DNA of 5,561 nucleotides from an uncultured Paracoccaceae bacterium (GTDB taxonomy: Bacteria > Pseudomonadota > Alphaproteobacteria > Rhodobacterales > Rhodobacteraceae). Where the stretch lies: contig CAJXHQ010000243.1 in NCBI GenBank assembly GCA_913054485.1, positions 1-5,561 of the forward strand. Reading direction: 5' to 3'. The notes under the pieces were generated by a model. It searched no databases. It was not told the origin of the DNA and worked only from the letters and a program-made list of their open reading frames with translations. A program made the translations under genes and the position numbers. Shown here one piece after another: positions 1 through 5,561 of the stretch. Positions within the stretch are counted from its first letter, which is position 1. Every line of letters begins with the position of its first letter.

Positions 1-898
1 CGCCCATCTCCACTATCACGGCGCCCAGCGCGATCAAAGCCATCAAGGCAATGCGGCGCGGGCCGACGGTCTCTTTCAGCACCAGCCAGCCGATCAACGC
101 GGCAAAAACGGTTGAAGTTTCGCGCAGCACCGCCGCCTCGCCCACCTTGCCGAGCCGTGTGGCCAGCATCACCGACCCGAAGGAGCCGAACGCCACCAGA
201 CCGCCAAAGAAACCGCGCAGCATCAGCGGGCCGGGGGCGGGCGGATTTGCCATCCTGCGGTAGCGCAGCAAGGCCACCCAGGGGAAAGTAAGCCCGTCGA
301 TCACGAAGAACCAGGCCAGGAAGGTGAAAGGATCCGCCGCGGCGCGGATACCATAGGCGTCATAGGTGGTGTAGAGCGCCACAAAAAGCCCCGAGCCCAG
401 CGCCAGAACCAGCGCCGCGCGCAGCGTCTCGCGCGCGGTTTCAAGGTACAGGAGATTATAGACCGCCAGGCCGAAAATCCCCGCCAGCAGCACCCCGACC
501 CCCATCCACTGGATCGCGGTGAAGGTCTCGCCAAACAGGATATAGGCGCCGATCACCGCGAACAGCGGTCCGGTGCCGCGCACCACCGGATAGACCACGG
601 TGAAAGAGCCCTTGGTATAAGCGAACCCCTGCAGGGTCTTATAGAGCACATGGATCACCCAGACCCCGGCAAAGATCGGCCACATATGCGGCTCGGGCCA
701 GGGCACGACGAAAAAGGCGAAGGGAGCCGCCATGGCCGCGTAAGAGACATCAATGGCGCCGCGGGTCAGCCACGGATCATGGCGGCCTTTCTGCAATGCG
801 CCAAAGACAGCGTGGAGAAAGGCGGCCAGCAGGGCCAGGGCCATGGCGGCCTGATGGCCGGCCTCGGTGCCTTCAAGGGAGAGGATCCAATCGCTCAC
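1..898 (-). CDS. EamA/DMT-family transporter (3'-truncated by window edge)
   Basis: Integral inner-membrane protein of the drug/metabolite transporter superfamily, probably with about ten transmembrane helices. The substrate cannot be told from sequence. The frame is open from a GTG at 898 to the left edge, giving 299 residues. Family members are about 300 residues, so only a few C-terminal residues and the stop are missing. Two EamA-like halves are visible. The first ends around residues 98-150, with VVYPVVRGTGPLFAVIGAY and FGETF. The second ends around residues 252-299, with GEAAVLRETSTVFAALIGW, LKETVGPRRIALM and ALGAVIVEMG. Hydrophobic stretches lie near residues 17-36, 50-66, 73-92, 98-121, 130-150, 158-177, 191-210, 229-247, 254-275 and 281-298. 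The GTG is chosen because AGAAGG (913-908) lies 9 nt upstream; an internal ATG at codon 19 would cut into the first helix. It lies 137 bp downstream of ftsY on the same strand. Family assignment is firm; the role is unknown. Confidence 0.88.
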   Translation of the reverse strand, partial: MSDWILSLEGTEAGHQAAMALALLAAFLHAVFGALQKGRHDPWLTRGAIDVSYAAMAAPFAFFVVPWPEPHMWPIFAGVWVIHVLYKTLQGFAYTKGSFTVVYPVVRGTGPLFAVIGAYILFGETFTAIQWMGVGVLLAGIFGLAVYNLLYLETARETLRAALVLALGSGLFVALYTTYDAYGIRAAADPFTFLAWFFVIDGLTFPWVALLRYRRMANPPAPGPLMLRGFFGGLVAFGSFGSVMLATRLGKVGEAAVLRETSTVFAALIGWLVLKETVGPRRIALMALIALGAVIVEMG

Positions 899-907
899 GT
901 CAAAATG

Positions 908-913
908 CCTTCT
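908..913 (-). promoter_or_regulatory. Ribosome binding site of the EamA transporter, supporting a GTG start
   Basis: On the minus strand AGAAGG lies 9 nt before the GTG at 898-896. It decides for the GTG over the in-frame ATG at codon 19, which would remove residues at the start of the first membrane helix. Confidence 0.65.
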
Positions 914-924
914 GGAAAATGCCG

Positions 925-977
925 AGAGCGCCGGGGGCCAGCCCCCGGACCCCCGGGATATTTCCGGACAGAAGAAG
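925..977. repeat. GC-rich palindromic intergenic element (REP-like / terminator-like)
   Basis: The core is a perfect inverted repeat: CCGGGGG (931-937), loop CCAG, CCCCCGG (942-948). It is followed at once by ACCCCCGGGATATTTCCGG (949-967), so a second CCGGGGG/CCCCCGG pairing can compete with the first. A purine-rich tail, ACAGAAGAAGG, runs to 977. From memory, hairpins with a CCCCCGGGATATTT tail and a purine-rich end recur between genes in Rhodobacteraceae genomes; I cannot verify the copy number here. It lies between ftsY and the transporter, both on the minus strand. On that strand the hairpin is not followed by a T-run, so it is not a textbook intrinsic terminator for ftsY. It could act as a structured transcript end, a protein-binding palindrome, or a non-autonomous repeat. 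Confidence 0.6.
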
Positions 978-982
978 GGGAT

Positions 983-1019
983 CTGAACCCTTTGTCCAGC
1001 CGCAACCGCAGGGTTTCAG
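983..1019 (-). terminator. Weak candidate terminator/hairpin downstream of ftsY
   Basis: An imperfect inverted repeat starts 16 nt past the ftsY stop: CTGAACCCT (983-991) pairs with AGGGTTTCAG (1010-1019), leaving one bulged T and an 18-nt loop. On the minus strand it is followed by ATCCCCTTCTTCTG, which is pyrimidine-rich but not a T-run. It may help end or stabilise the ftsY transcript. The call is tentative. Confidence 0.3.
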
Positions 1020-1035
1020 CTGGCAGAATGTAAAT

Positions 1036-2178
1036 TCAGATTTTTTCCAGGCCGGTTAGTGCAGCGGCAAAGTCTTCCGGGTCAAAAGGCGCGAGGTCGT
1101 CGATCTGCTCACCGACGCCGATGGCGTGGATGGGCAAGCCGAACTTATCCGCCAGCGCCACCAGCACGCCGCCCTTGGCGGTGCCGTCAAGCTTGGTCAT
1201 CACCAGGCCAGAAACATCAGAGATCTTGCGGAAGACATCGACCTGGTTCAGCGCGTTCTGACCGGTTGTTGCATCCAGCACCAGCAAAGTGTTGTGCGGC
1301 GCGGTTTCGTCCTTCTTGCGGATCACCCGGACGATCTTGGCCAGCTCCTCCATCAGGTCGGCACGGTTCTGCAGCCGTCCGGCCGTGTCGATCATCAGAA
1401 GGTCGGCGCCGTCTTCCTGCGCTTTCGTCATAGCATCATAAGCCAGTGAGGCCGGATCGGACCCTTCGGGGGCGGTCAGCACCGGCACGCCGGCCCGGTC
1501 GCCCCAGACCTGAAGCTGCTCCACCGCGGCGGCGCGGAAGGTGTCGCCCGCGGCAATCACAACCTTTTTGCCGGCCCCTTTGAACTGGCTGGCCAGCTTG
1601 CCGATGGTGGTGGTCTTGCCCGAGCCATTGACCCCGACCACCAGCACCACCTGCGGACGTTTGGAATAGATCGGCAGCGGTTTTGCCACCGGCTCCATCA
1701 CGCGGGTGACTTCGGCTGCCAGCAGCTCTTTGATCTCTCGCGCGCTGAGGCGTTTGCCGAAGCGGCCCTCGGCCATATTCGCCGTCACCTGCAGCGCCGT
1801 GTCGACGCCCATGTCGGACGCGATCAGCAACTCTTCCAGCTGCTCCAGCATGTCGTCATCCAGCGTGCGGCGCGGCTCGTCCGGTTTACGGCCCAGCAGG
1901 CGGCCGACAAGGCCAGGGGATTTTTCCGGGGCGGCAGACGGCGCAGTGGCGGGACTTGCCGGCGCGGCAGCCGGCTCACGCGTTTCACTTGCCGGCGCGG
2001 GCTGCGATTCAGGGTCCGCTGCGCGCTCAGCGGCCGGAGCAGGCGCGACGTCCGGTGCGGGTGCAGGCTCCGGGGCCGGCGCAGCCTCGGCGCCGTCCTC
2101 GACGATTGCATCCAGGCCCTGCTCCAGTTTGGAGGAGGATTTGAACAGCCGGTCCTTGAGCTTTGAAAAAAACGCCAT
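1036..2178 (-). CDS. ftsY: Signal recognition particle receptor FtsY
   Basis: SRP-type GTPase that docks ribosome-nascent-chain/SRP complexes at the inner membrane and hands membrane proteins to the Sec translocon. It partners with Ffh. The protein has 380 residues. Residues 1-26 (MAFFSKLKDRLFKSSSKLEQ and on) form a basic amphipathic stretch typical of membrane attachment in this family. Residues about 28-88 are a low-complexity Ala/Pro/Glu linker, the variable acidic A region. The N domain helical bundle covers about 89-165 and the G domain the rest. GTPase motifs are complete: P-loop GVNGSGKT (182-189), DTFRAAA (212-218), DTAGR (264-268), TKLDGTAKGG (328-337) and the C-terminal GVGEQIDDLAPFD (354-366). 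The ATG start has GGAGA 5 nt upstream (2188-2184). The stop is TGA. It is divergent from the small secreted-protein gene and is followed on the same strand by the transporter. Nothing essential is missing. Confidence 0.98.
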   Translation of the reverse strand: MAFFSKLKDRLFKSSSKLEQGLDAIVEDGAEAAPAPEPAPAPDVAPAPAAERAADPESQPAPASETREPAAAPASPATAPSAAPEKSPGLVGRLLGRKPDEPRRTLDDDMLEQLEELLIASDMGVDTALQVTANMAEGRFGKRLSAREIKELLAAEVTRVMEPVAKPLPIYSKRPQVVLVVGVNGSGKTTTIGKLASQFKGAGKKVVIAAGDTFRAAAVEQLQVWGDRAGVPVLTAPEGSDPASLAYDAMTKAQEDGADLLMIDTAGRLQNRADLMEELAKIVRVIRKKDETAPHNTLLVLDATTGQNALNQVDVFRKISDVSGLVMTKLDGTAKGGVLVALADKFGLPIHAIGVGEQIDDLAPFDPEDFAAALTGLEKI

Positions 2179-2328
2179 CTTGGTCTCCGCAGCGGGTTTC
2201 CCCTCACCTAATGCGGAAATGGCCCGGTTGCAAAGCGCTGGCCGTGCTTTGGGTTGAATTTCTGCCGCTTGGGCGCAGCCGGTCGCGAAACCATCGCCAG
2301 ACGCGCGGCTCTCTGCCAGACTTCACCC
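2179..2328. other. Divergent intergenic region between ftsY and the small secreted-protein gene
   Basis: This 150-bp stretch must hold the 5' signals of both flanking genes unless ftsY is read from elsewhere. Beyond the ftsY ribosome site (GGAGA, 2188-2184) I see no pair of hexamers close to the sigma-70 consensus at proper spacing on either strand. A TTGCAA palindrome at 2228-2233 could serve as a -35 box in either direction but lacks a good partner. The frame of the downstream gene stays open back to a TTG at 2254, but that extension has no signal-peptide logic. Confidence 0.4.
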
Positions 2329-2721
2329 ATGCGATCCTTTTGGATGATTCCCTTTTTGGCCTGCCTCGCCCCGCCCCTGCATGCGGGCGGGATGAGCGCT
2401 GAGGCGTTCGACCGTTACACAGAAGGCCGCACGCTGTTTTACGGGCAGAACGGCCAGATGTATGGGGTCGAACGTTATCTCCCGGGCCGCCGGGTGATCT
2501 GGTCCTTTTTGGACGGGCGCTGCAAGGACGGGCACTGGTACGAGGAGGCAGGCCAGATCTGCTTTGTCTATGAGGACGAGCCGCGCCCGCAATGCTGGAC
2601 CTTCAGCCAGGGACCATCCGGGCTTGTAGCCGAATTTTCCGATGGCCGTTCTGCGGCGCTCTATGAGGCGGAAGACATTGGCGAGGAGATGGTCTGCCTT
2701 GGCCCCGAGATCGGCGTCTGA
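2329..2721 (+). CDS. Small secreted four-cysteine protein of unknown function
   Basis: A 130-residue protein whose function I do not recognise. It resembles hypothetical exported proteins I recall from Rhodobacteraceae. Residues 1-19 look like a Sec signal peptide: Arg2, a hydrophobic run MIPFLACLAPPL, and a likely SPase I cut after LHA (residues 17-19). The mature part is about 111 residues, rich in aromatic and acidic residues, with QMYGVERYLPGRRVIWSF (43-60) and ICFVYEDEPRPQCW (77-90). Cysteines are at 65, 78, 89 and 123, an even number that could form two periplasmic disulfides. Cys12 lies in the signal peptide; its context FLAC in so short a leader is a poor lipobox. The ATG at 2329 is chosen because it gives a proper signal peptide. 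No clear Shine-Dalgarno precedes it, and a second ATG at 2344 is possible. It ends 5 bp from the convergent xseA stop. Confidence 0.75.
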   Translation: MRSFWMIPFLACLAPPLHAGGMSAEAFDRYTEGRTLFYGQNGQMYGVERYLPGRRVIWSFLDGRCKDGHWYEEAGQICFVYEDEPRPQCWTFSQGPSGLVAEFSDGRSAALYEAEDIGEEMVCLGPEIGV

Positions 2722-2726
2722 CCGGC

Positions 2727-4154
2727 CTAGCCGCGCTTGGGCGCAAATGTCCCGTCGGCAAATTCGATCTCCAGCGCCTTGGCTTTGGCGGCGGCCTCCG
2801 TCGAGGTGACCAGCCGGTCGCCATCGCGCACCACAGCATAGCCGCGCGCCAAAGTGGCCCGGTAACTGAGAATCTCGAGCTGGCGGCTGGTGGCATCAAG
2901 ACGCTGGCGCTGCCGGTCGGTGCGGGCGTTCTGCGCTGTCTCCAGCCGCTGTGTCAGCGCGCCGAGCCGGTCTTTCTGCGCCGCAATCTCACGCGAAACA
3001 GGGCGCAGAGTCAGCCGCGCGCCAAGCCCGTCCAGCCGGTCGCGGCGCGACTGCACCAGCTGGCGCAGGGCGGACGGGCGCAGAGAGGCGGCGGTTTCGG
3101 CCAGATGCACCCGGCGGTTCTGCACCCCCTTGATCAGCGCCTGCGGCAGCCGGTCAGCGGCCAGATCCAGCCGCTGGCGCGGGCTTTCCAAAAGGGTTGC
3201 GGGTTTCGGCAGCGCACGCGACAGGTCGCGCAGGCGCTGGCGGCGCAGCTCCACCGCCTGGCTGGCCGCGCGCGACAGGCGCGCGCCCTGCTCTCCGGTC
3301 CAGGCCAGCAGCTCCAGCCGCACAGGCACAGCAAGTTCCGCTGCCGCCGTGGGTGTGGGCGCACGCTGGTCGGAGACAAAATCGATCAAGGTTGTATCCG
3401 TTTCATGCCCGACGGCAGAGATCAGCGGGATATCGGACGCTGCGGCGGCCCGCGCGACCGCCTCTTCATTGAAGCCCCAGAGATCTTCGACCGAGCCGCC
3501 ACCGCGGGCGACGATGATCAGGTCCGGCCGCGGCAGCGCCCCGCCGGGGGTGAACCGGTTGAAGCCGTCGATGGCGCGGGCCACCTCCTGCGCGCAATTC
3601 GCGCCCTGCACAGCCACCGGCCAGACCATCACCTTGCGCGGGAAACGGTCACGCAACCGGTGCAGGATATCCCGGATCACCGCGCCGGAGGGCGAGGTCA
3701 CCACGCCAATGAAACGCGGCAGGTAGGGCAGCGGCTTCTTGCGGGCGGCATCAAACAGGCCCTCCGCCTCCAGCTGCTTTTTGCGCTTTTCCAGAAGCGC
3801 CATCAGCGCGCCCTGCCCGGCAACCGCAACCTCCTCCACGTTCATGTTGTATTTCGACTGCGCGCCAAAGGCGGTCAGCCGGCCGGTGACAACCACCTCC
3901 AGACCTTCCTCAGGCACCACAGAAAGGTTTGCGACCTGCCCTTTCCAGGTTGTGCAGGCCAGCACGTTCCGGTCGTCTTTCACGTCATAATAAAGGTGCC
4001 CGGAGCGCGCCTTGAACACGCGCCCTACCTCGCCCTTCACCCGGATCCGGCCGAAGGTGCCTTCGAGCGTGCGCTTCACCTCGCCCGAGATCTCCGAGAC
4101 GGTGAATTCGGGCGTGTTCTGACCCGGTGTCGGGTCGTCGAAGAGATCGGACAA
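2727..4154 (-). CDS. xseA: Exodeoxyribonuclease VII large subunit (TTG start)
   Basis: Catalytic large subunit of exonuclease VII, which degrades single-stranded DNA from both ends to oligonucleotides in repair. It acts in the cytoplasm with several copies of the small subunit XseB, not encoded here. The protein has 475 residues, close to the usual 450-520. An N-terminal OB-fold DNA-binding domain spans about 16-115 (FTVSEISGEVKR, GHLYYDVKD). The catalytic domain has SPSGAVIRDIL (154-164), VARGGGSVEDLW (215-226) and SAVGHETDTTLIDF (246-259). Asp162, Arg217, His250 and Asp253 match in order, and the last three in exact spacing, the residues reported as essential in the E. coli enzyme. A long Arg/Leu/Gln-rich coiled coil runs about 275-430, followed by a conserved tail, LARGYAVVRDGDRLV (435-449). 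There is no ATG or GTG near the expected N-terminus. TTG at 4154 gives the SDLFDD beginning and has AGAGG 10 nt upstream. The same frame stays open far into purD antisense, which is not coding. Confidence 0.95.
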   Translation of the reverse strand: MSDLFDDPTPGQNTPEFTVSEISGEVKRTLEGTFGRIRVKGEVGRVFKARSGHLYYDVKDDRNVLACTTWKGQVANLSVVPEEGLEVVVTGRLTAFGAQSKYNMNVEEVAVAGQGALMALLEKRKKQLEAEGLFDAARKKPLPYLPRFIGVVTSPSGAVIRDILHRLRDRFPRKVMVWPVAVQGANCAQEVARAIDGFNRFTPGGALPRPDLIIVARGGGSVEDLWGFNEEAVARAAAASDIPLISAVGHETDTTLIDFVSDQRAPTPTAAAELAVPVRLELLAWTGEQGARLSRAASQAVELRRQRLRDLSRALPKPATLLESPRQRLDLAADRLPQALIKGVQNRRVHLAETAASLRPSALRQLVQSRRDRLDGLGARLTLRPVSREIAAQKDRLGALTQRLETAQNARTDRQRQRLDATSRQLEILSYRATLARGYAVVRDGDRLVTSTEAAAKAKALEIEFADGTFAPKRG

Positions 4155-4250
4155 TTGGGCGTTCCCTCTGCGGCGTACGCAGTTCTTGTTATATGCGCGC
4201 GCGCAGCATAGAACGCCCGGCAAGCAAGGCCAAGCAGATCGGAGAGCGCA
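4155..4250. promoter_or_regulatory. Divergent xseA/purD promoter region
   Basis: The 96 bp between two divergent start codons must carry both promoters. For purD, TTGTTA (4186-4191) and TAGAAC (4209-4214) are 17 bp apart, each matching sigma-70 at 4 of 6 positions, with a start expected near 4221. For xseA on the minus strand, TTGGCC (4233-4228) and TATGCT (4210-4205) are also 17 bp apart and match 4 of 6 each. The two -10 boxes would overlap at 4209-4210. An alternative xseA -10 is TATAAC (4193-4188), with a poor -35. A pure GCGCGCGCGC tract lies at 4195-4204. The purD ribosome site is GGAGAG (4241-4246). The region must contain promoters; the exact boxes are tentative. Confidence 0.5.
4165..4169 (-). 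promoter_or_regulatory. Ribosome binding site deciding the xseA TTG start
   Basis: On the minus strand AGAGG, within AGAGGGAA, precedes the TTG at 4154-4152 by 10 nt, slightly long but workable. It supports TTG as the start in a region where the frame contains no ATG or GTG close to the family N-terminus. Confidence 0.5.
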
Positions 4251-5516
4251 ATGAACATCCTTATCCTCGGCAGCGGCGGGCGTGAACACAGCCTGGCCTG
4301 GGCGGTGATGCAGAACCCCAAATGTGACAAGCTGATCGTGGCACCGGGCAATGCGGGCATCGCGCAGATCGCCGATTGCGCGTCCTTGGATATCGAGAAC
4401 GGCGGCGAGGTGGTCTCTTTCGCGGAAGAAAACGCCATCGACTTCGTCATCATCGGCCCGGAAGCGCCGCTGGCGGCAGGCGTCGCCGACCGGCTGCGCG
4501 AGGCGGGCATTCTGGTGTTTGGACCTTCCGGTGATGCGGCGAAACTGGAAGCCTCCAAAAGCTTCACCAAGGAAGTCTGCGACGCCGCAAACGCGCCGAC
4601 CGCGGGCTATGGCCATTTTACCGATGCCGAGGCCGCCAAGGCGCATATCCGCAAAAACGGCGCGCCCATCGTGGTAAAGGCCGACGGTCTGGCCGCCGGC
4701 AAGGGCGTGATCGTGGCGATGGACGAGCAGACGGCGCTGGACGCAATCGACGACATGTTCGGCGGTGCCTTTGGCGGTGCCGGCGCGGAAGTGGTGATCG
4801 AGGAGTTCATGGAAGGCGAAGAGGCCTCGCTGTTTGTACTCTGTGACGGCGAGGACATCCTGTCCATCGGCACCGCACAGGACCACAAGCGCGTCGGCGA
4901 AGGCGACACCGGGCCCAATACTGGCGGCATGGGGGCCTATTCCCCCGCACCGGTGCTGTCGGCAGAGATTGAAGCCAAGGCGATGGAAGAAATCATCAAG
5001 CCGACCATGAAAGTCATGGCAGACCGGGGCATGCCCTATCAGGGCGTGCTCTACGCCGGGCTGATGATCAAGGACGGCCAGCCGCGGCTGGTGGAATACA
5101 ATGTGCGCTTCGGCGATCCGGAGTGCCAGGTGCTGATGATGCGCCTCGGCGGCCAGGTGCTGGACCTGATGCAGGCCGCAGCCGAAGGCCGCCTTGCGGA
5201 GGCGCAGGTGAACTGGGCCGATGACCATGCGATCACCGTCGTGATGGCTGCCCATGGCTATCCCGGTTCTTATGAGAAGGGCACCGAGATCACGGGGCTG
5301 GACGCCCTTCCCGAGGACAGCGCCAACATGGTGTTCCATGCGGGCACCAAGGCCGAGGACGGCAAAGTGCTGGCCACCGGCGGCCGGGTGCTGAACGTGA
5401 CGGCGCGCGGCGAAAGCCTGCAGGAAGCCCGCGACCGCGCCTATGCGATGGTCAATGGGGTGGACTGGCCCGGCGGCTTCTTCCGCCGCGACATCGGCTG
5501 GCGCGCGCTGGATTGA
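4251..5516 (+). CDS. purD: Phosphoribosylamine--glycine ligase (GAR synthetase)
   Basis: Second step of de novo purine synthesis: joins glycine to 5-phosphoribosylamine using ATP to give glycinamide ribonucleotide, in the cytoplasm. The 421-residue length is normal for the bacterial single-function enzyme. The N-domain begins NILILGSGGREHSLAW (2-17), followed by GPEAPLAAG (69-77). The ATP-grasp domain shows VVKADGLAAGKGV (141-153), EEASLFVLCDGED (190-202), AQDHKRVGEGDTGPNTGGMG (209-228) and the metal/ATP site EYNVRFGDPECQ (292-303), with Glu292, Asn294, Arg296 and Asp299. The C-terminal domain carries AHGYPGSYEKG (334-344) and ends WPGGFFRRDIGWRAL. The ATG has GGAGAG starting 10 nt upstream. 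It stands alone on its strand here, divergent from xseA, and is followed by a GC-rich hairpin. A purine-responsive control is plausible but I see no clear operator. All key motifs are intact. Confidence 0.98.
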   Translation: MNILILGSGGREHSLAWAVMQNPKCDKLIVAPGNAGIAQIADCASLDIENGGEVVSFAEENAIDFVIIGPEAPLAAGVADRLREAGILVFGPSGDAAKLEASKSFTKEVCDAANAPTAGYGHFTDAEAAKAHIRKNGAPIVVKADGLAAGKGVIVAMDEQTALDAIDDMFGGAFGGAGAEVVIEEFMEGEEASLFVLCDGEDILSIGTAQDHKRVGEGDTGPNTGGMGAYSPAPVLSAEIEAKAMEEIIKPTMKVMADRGMPYQGVLYAGLMIKDGQPRLVEYNVRFGDPECQVLMMRLGGQVLDLMQAAAEGRLAEAQVNWADDHAITVVMAAHGYPGSYEKGTEITGLDALPEDSANMVFHAGTKAEDGKVLATGGRVLNVTARGESLQEARDRAYAMVNGVDWPGGFFRRDIGWRALD

Positions 5517-5535
5517 TCCTGGGAAAGGTTGAATT

Positions 5536-5555
5536 GGGGGGGCTCTCCCGCCCCC
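5536..5555 (+). terminator. Probable purD terminator hairpin, cut by the right edge
   Basis: A run of seven G (5536-5542) faces CCCGCCCCC (5547-5555). Five outer G-C pairs can form (5536-5540 with 5551-5555), with two more inside past a bulged G at 5550. It starts 20 nt past the purD stop. No T-run is visible before the window ends, so either the terminating part lies beyond the edge or the hairpin is only a stabilising 3' structure. It may also be the beginning of a repeat unit like the one at 925-977. Confidence 0.5.
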
Positions 5556-5561
5556 TCAGGC

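Noticed and set aside
301..534. 77-codon minus-strand open frame rich in Arg/Trp
   Set aside because: It is a shifted frame within the transporter coding sequence.
650..1033. 127-codon plus-strand open frame spanning the transporter start and the gap
   Set aside because: It is antisense to the transporter and passes through the palindromic element. It has no recognisable protein features.
1706..2257. 183-codon plus-strand open frame rich in Ser/Ala/Gly
   Set aside because: Its repetitive look mirrors the Ala/Pro linker codons of ftsY on the other strand, and it runs through the ftsY start.
2359..2370. Possible lipoprotein box around Cys12 of the small secreted protein
   Set aside because: FLAC does not meet the usual lipobox and the leader would be only 11 residues. 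The LHA site gives a better signal peptidase I cut.
2890..3726. 278-codon plus-strand open frame
   Set aside because: It is antisense to xseA and overlaps another equally unconvincing frame. It is dominated by Arg and Ser without motifs.
4195..4204. GCGCGCGCGC tract as a repeat or regulatory element
   Set aside because: Ten bases of alternating GC in a 63% GC genome is weak on its own. It is noted only as part of the promoter region.
3105..4211. 368-codon plus-strand open frame
   Set aside because: It is antisense to xseA, Arg/Gln/His-rich, and shows no domain. Long antisense frames are expected opposite GC-rich genes.
4155..5339. The xseA reading frame stays open for 395 more codons upstream, giving an apparent 870-residue protein
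   Set aside because: The extension is exactly antisense to purD, has no XseA homology and a composition typical of a shadow frame (His/Arg/Ala-rich). The family N-terminus is at 4154.

Overview
The window is about 63% GC and has the look of an alphaproteobacterial chromosome, most likely a Rhodobacteraceae member of the Ruegeria/Phaeobacter/Leisingera kind. The grounds are the protein sequences (FtsY with an N-terminal helix plus an Ala/Pro/acidic linker, an XseA beginning SDLFDD, and a small secreted protein of a type seen in that family) and a GC-rich intergenic palindrome followed by a GATATTT tail. The genus is an inference; no rRNA or other marker is present.

Layout from left to right: (1) 1-898, minus strand, a nearly complete EamA/DMT-type membrane transporter whose last few residues lie beyond the left edge. 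(2) 899-1035, a 137-bp gap holding a GC-rich palindromic repeat-like element and a weaker inverted repeat behind ftsY. (3) 1036-2178, minus strand, ftsY, the signal recognition particle receptor. (4) 2179-2328, a 150-bp divergent intergenic region with no convincing promoter. (5) 2329-2721, plus strand, a small secreted protein of unknown function with four cysteines in its mature part. (6) 2727-4154, minus strand, xseA, the large subunit of exonuclease VII, convergent with the previous gene at a distance of only 5 bp and best read as starting at TTG. (7) 4155-4250, a 96-bp divergent promoter region. (8) 4251-5516, plus strand, purD, for purine biosynthesis. (9) 5517-5561, a GC-rich hairpin likely to be the purD terminator, cut by the right edge.

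These are conserved housekeeping genes for protein targeting, DNA repair and purine synthesis, plus one transporter and one secreted protein of unknown role. They are not an evident functional pathway. ftsY and the transporter are co-oriented and could share a transcript. xseA and purD are divergent neighbours that must share control DNA. I see no tRNA, rRNA, CRISPR array, insertion sequence, phage gene or defence-island content, and no evidence of an undescribed multi-gene system. The items most worth a second look are the palindromic element at 925-977, the four-cysteine secreted protein, and the compact xseA/purD intergenic region.
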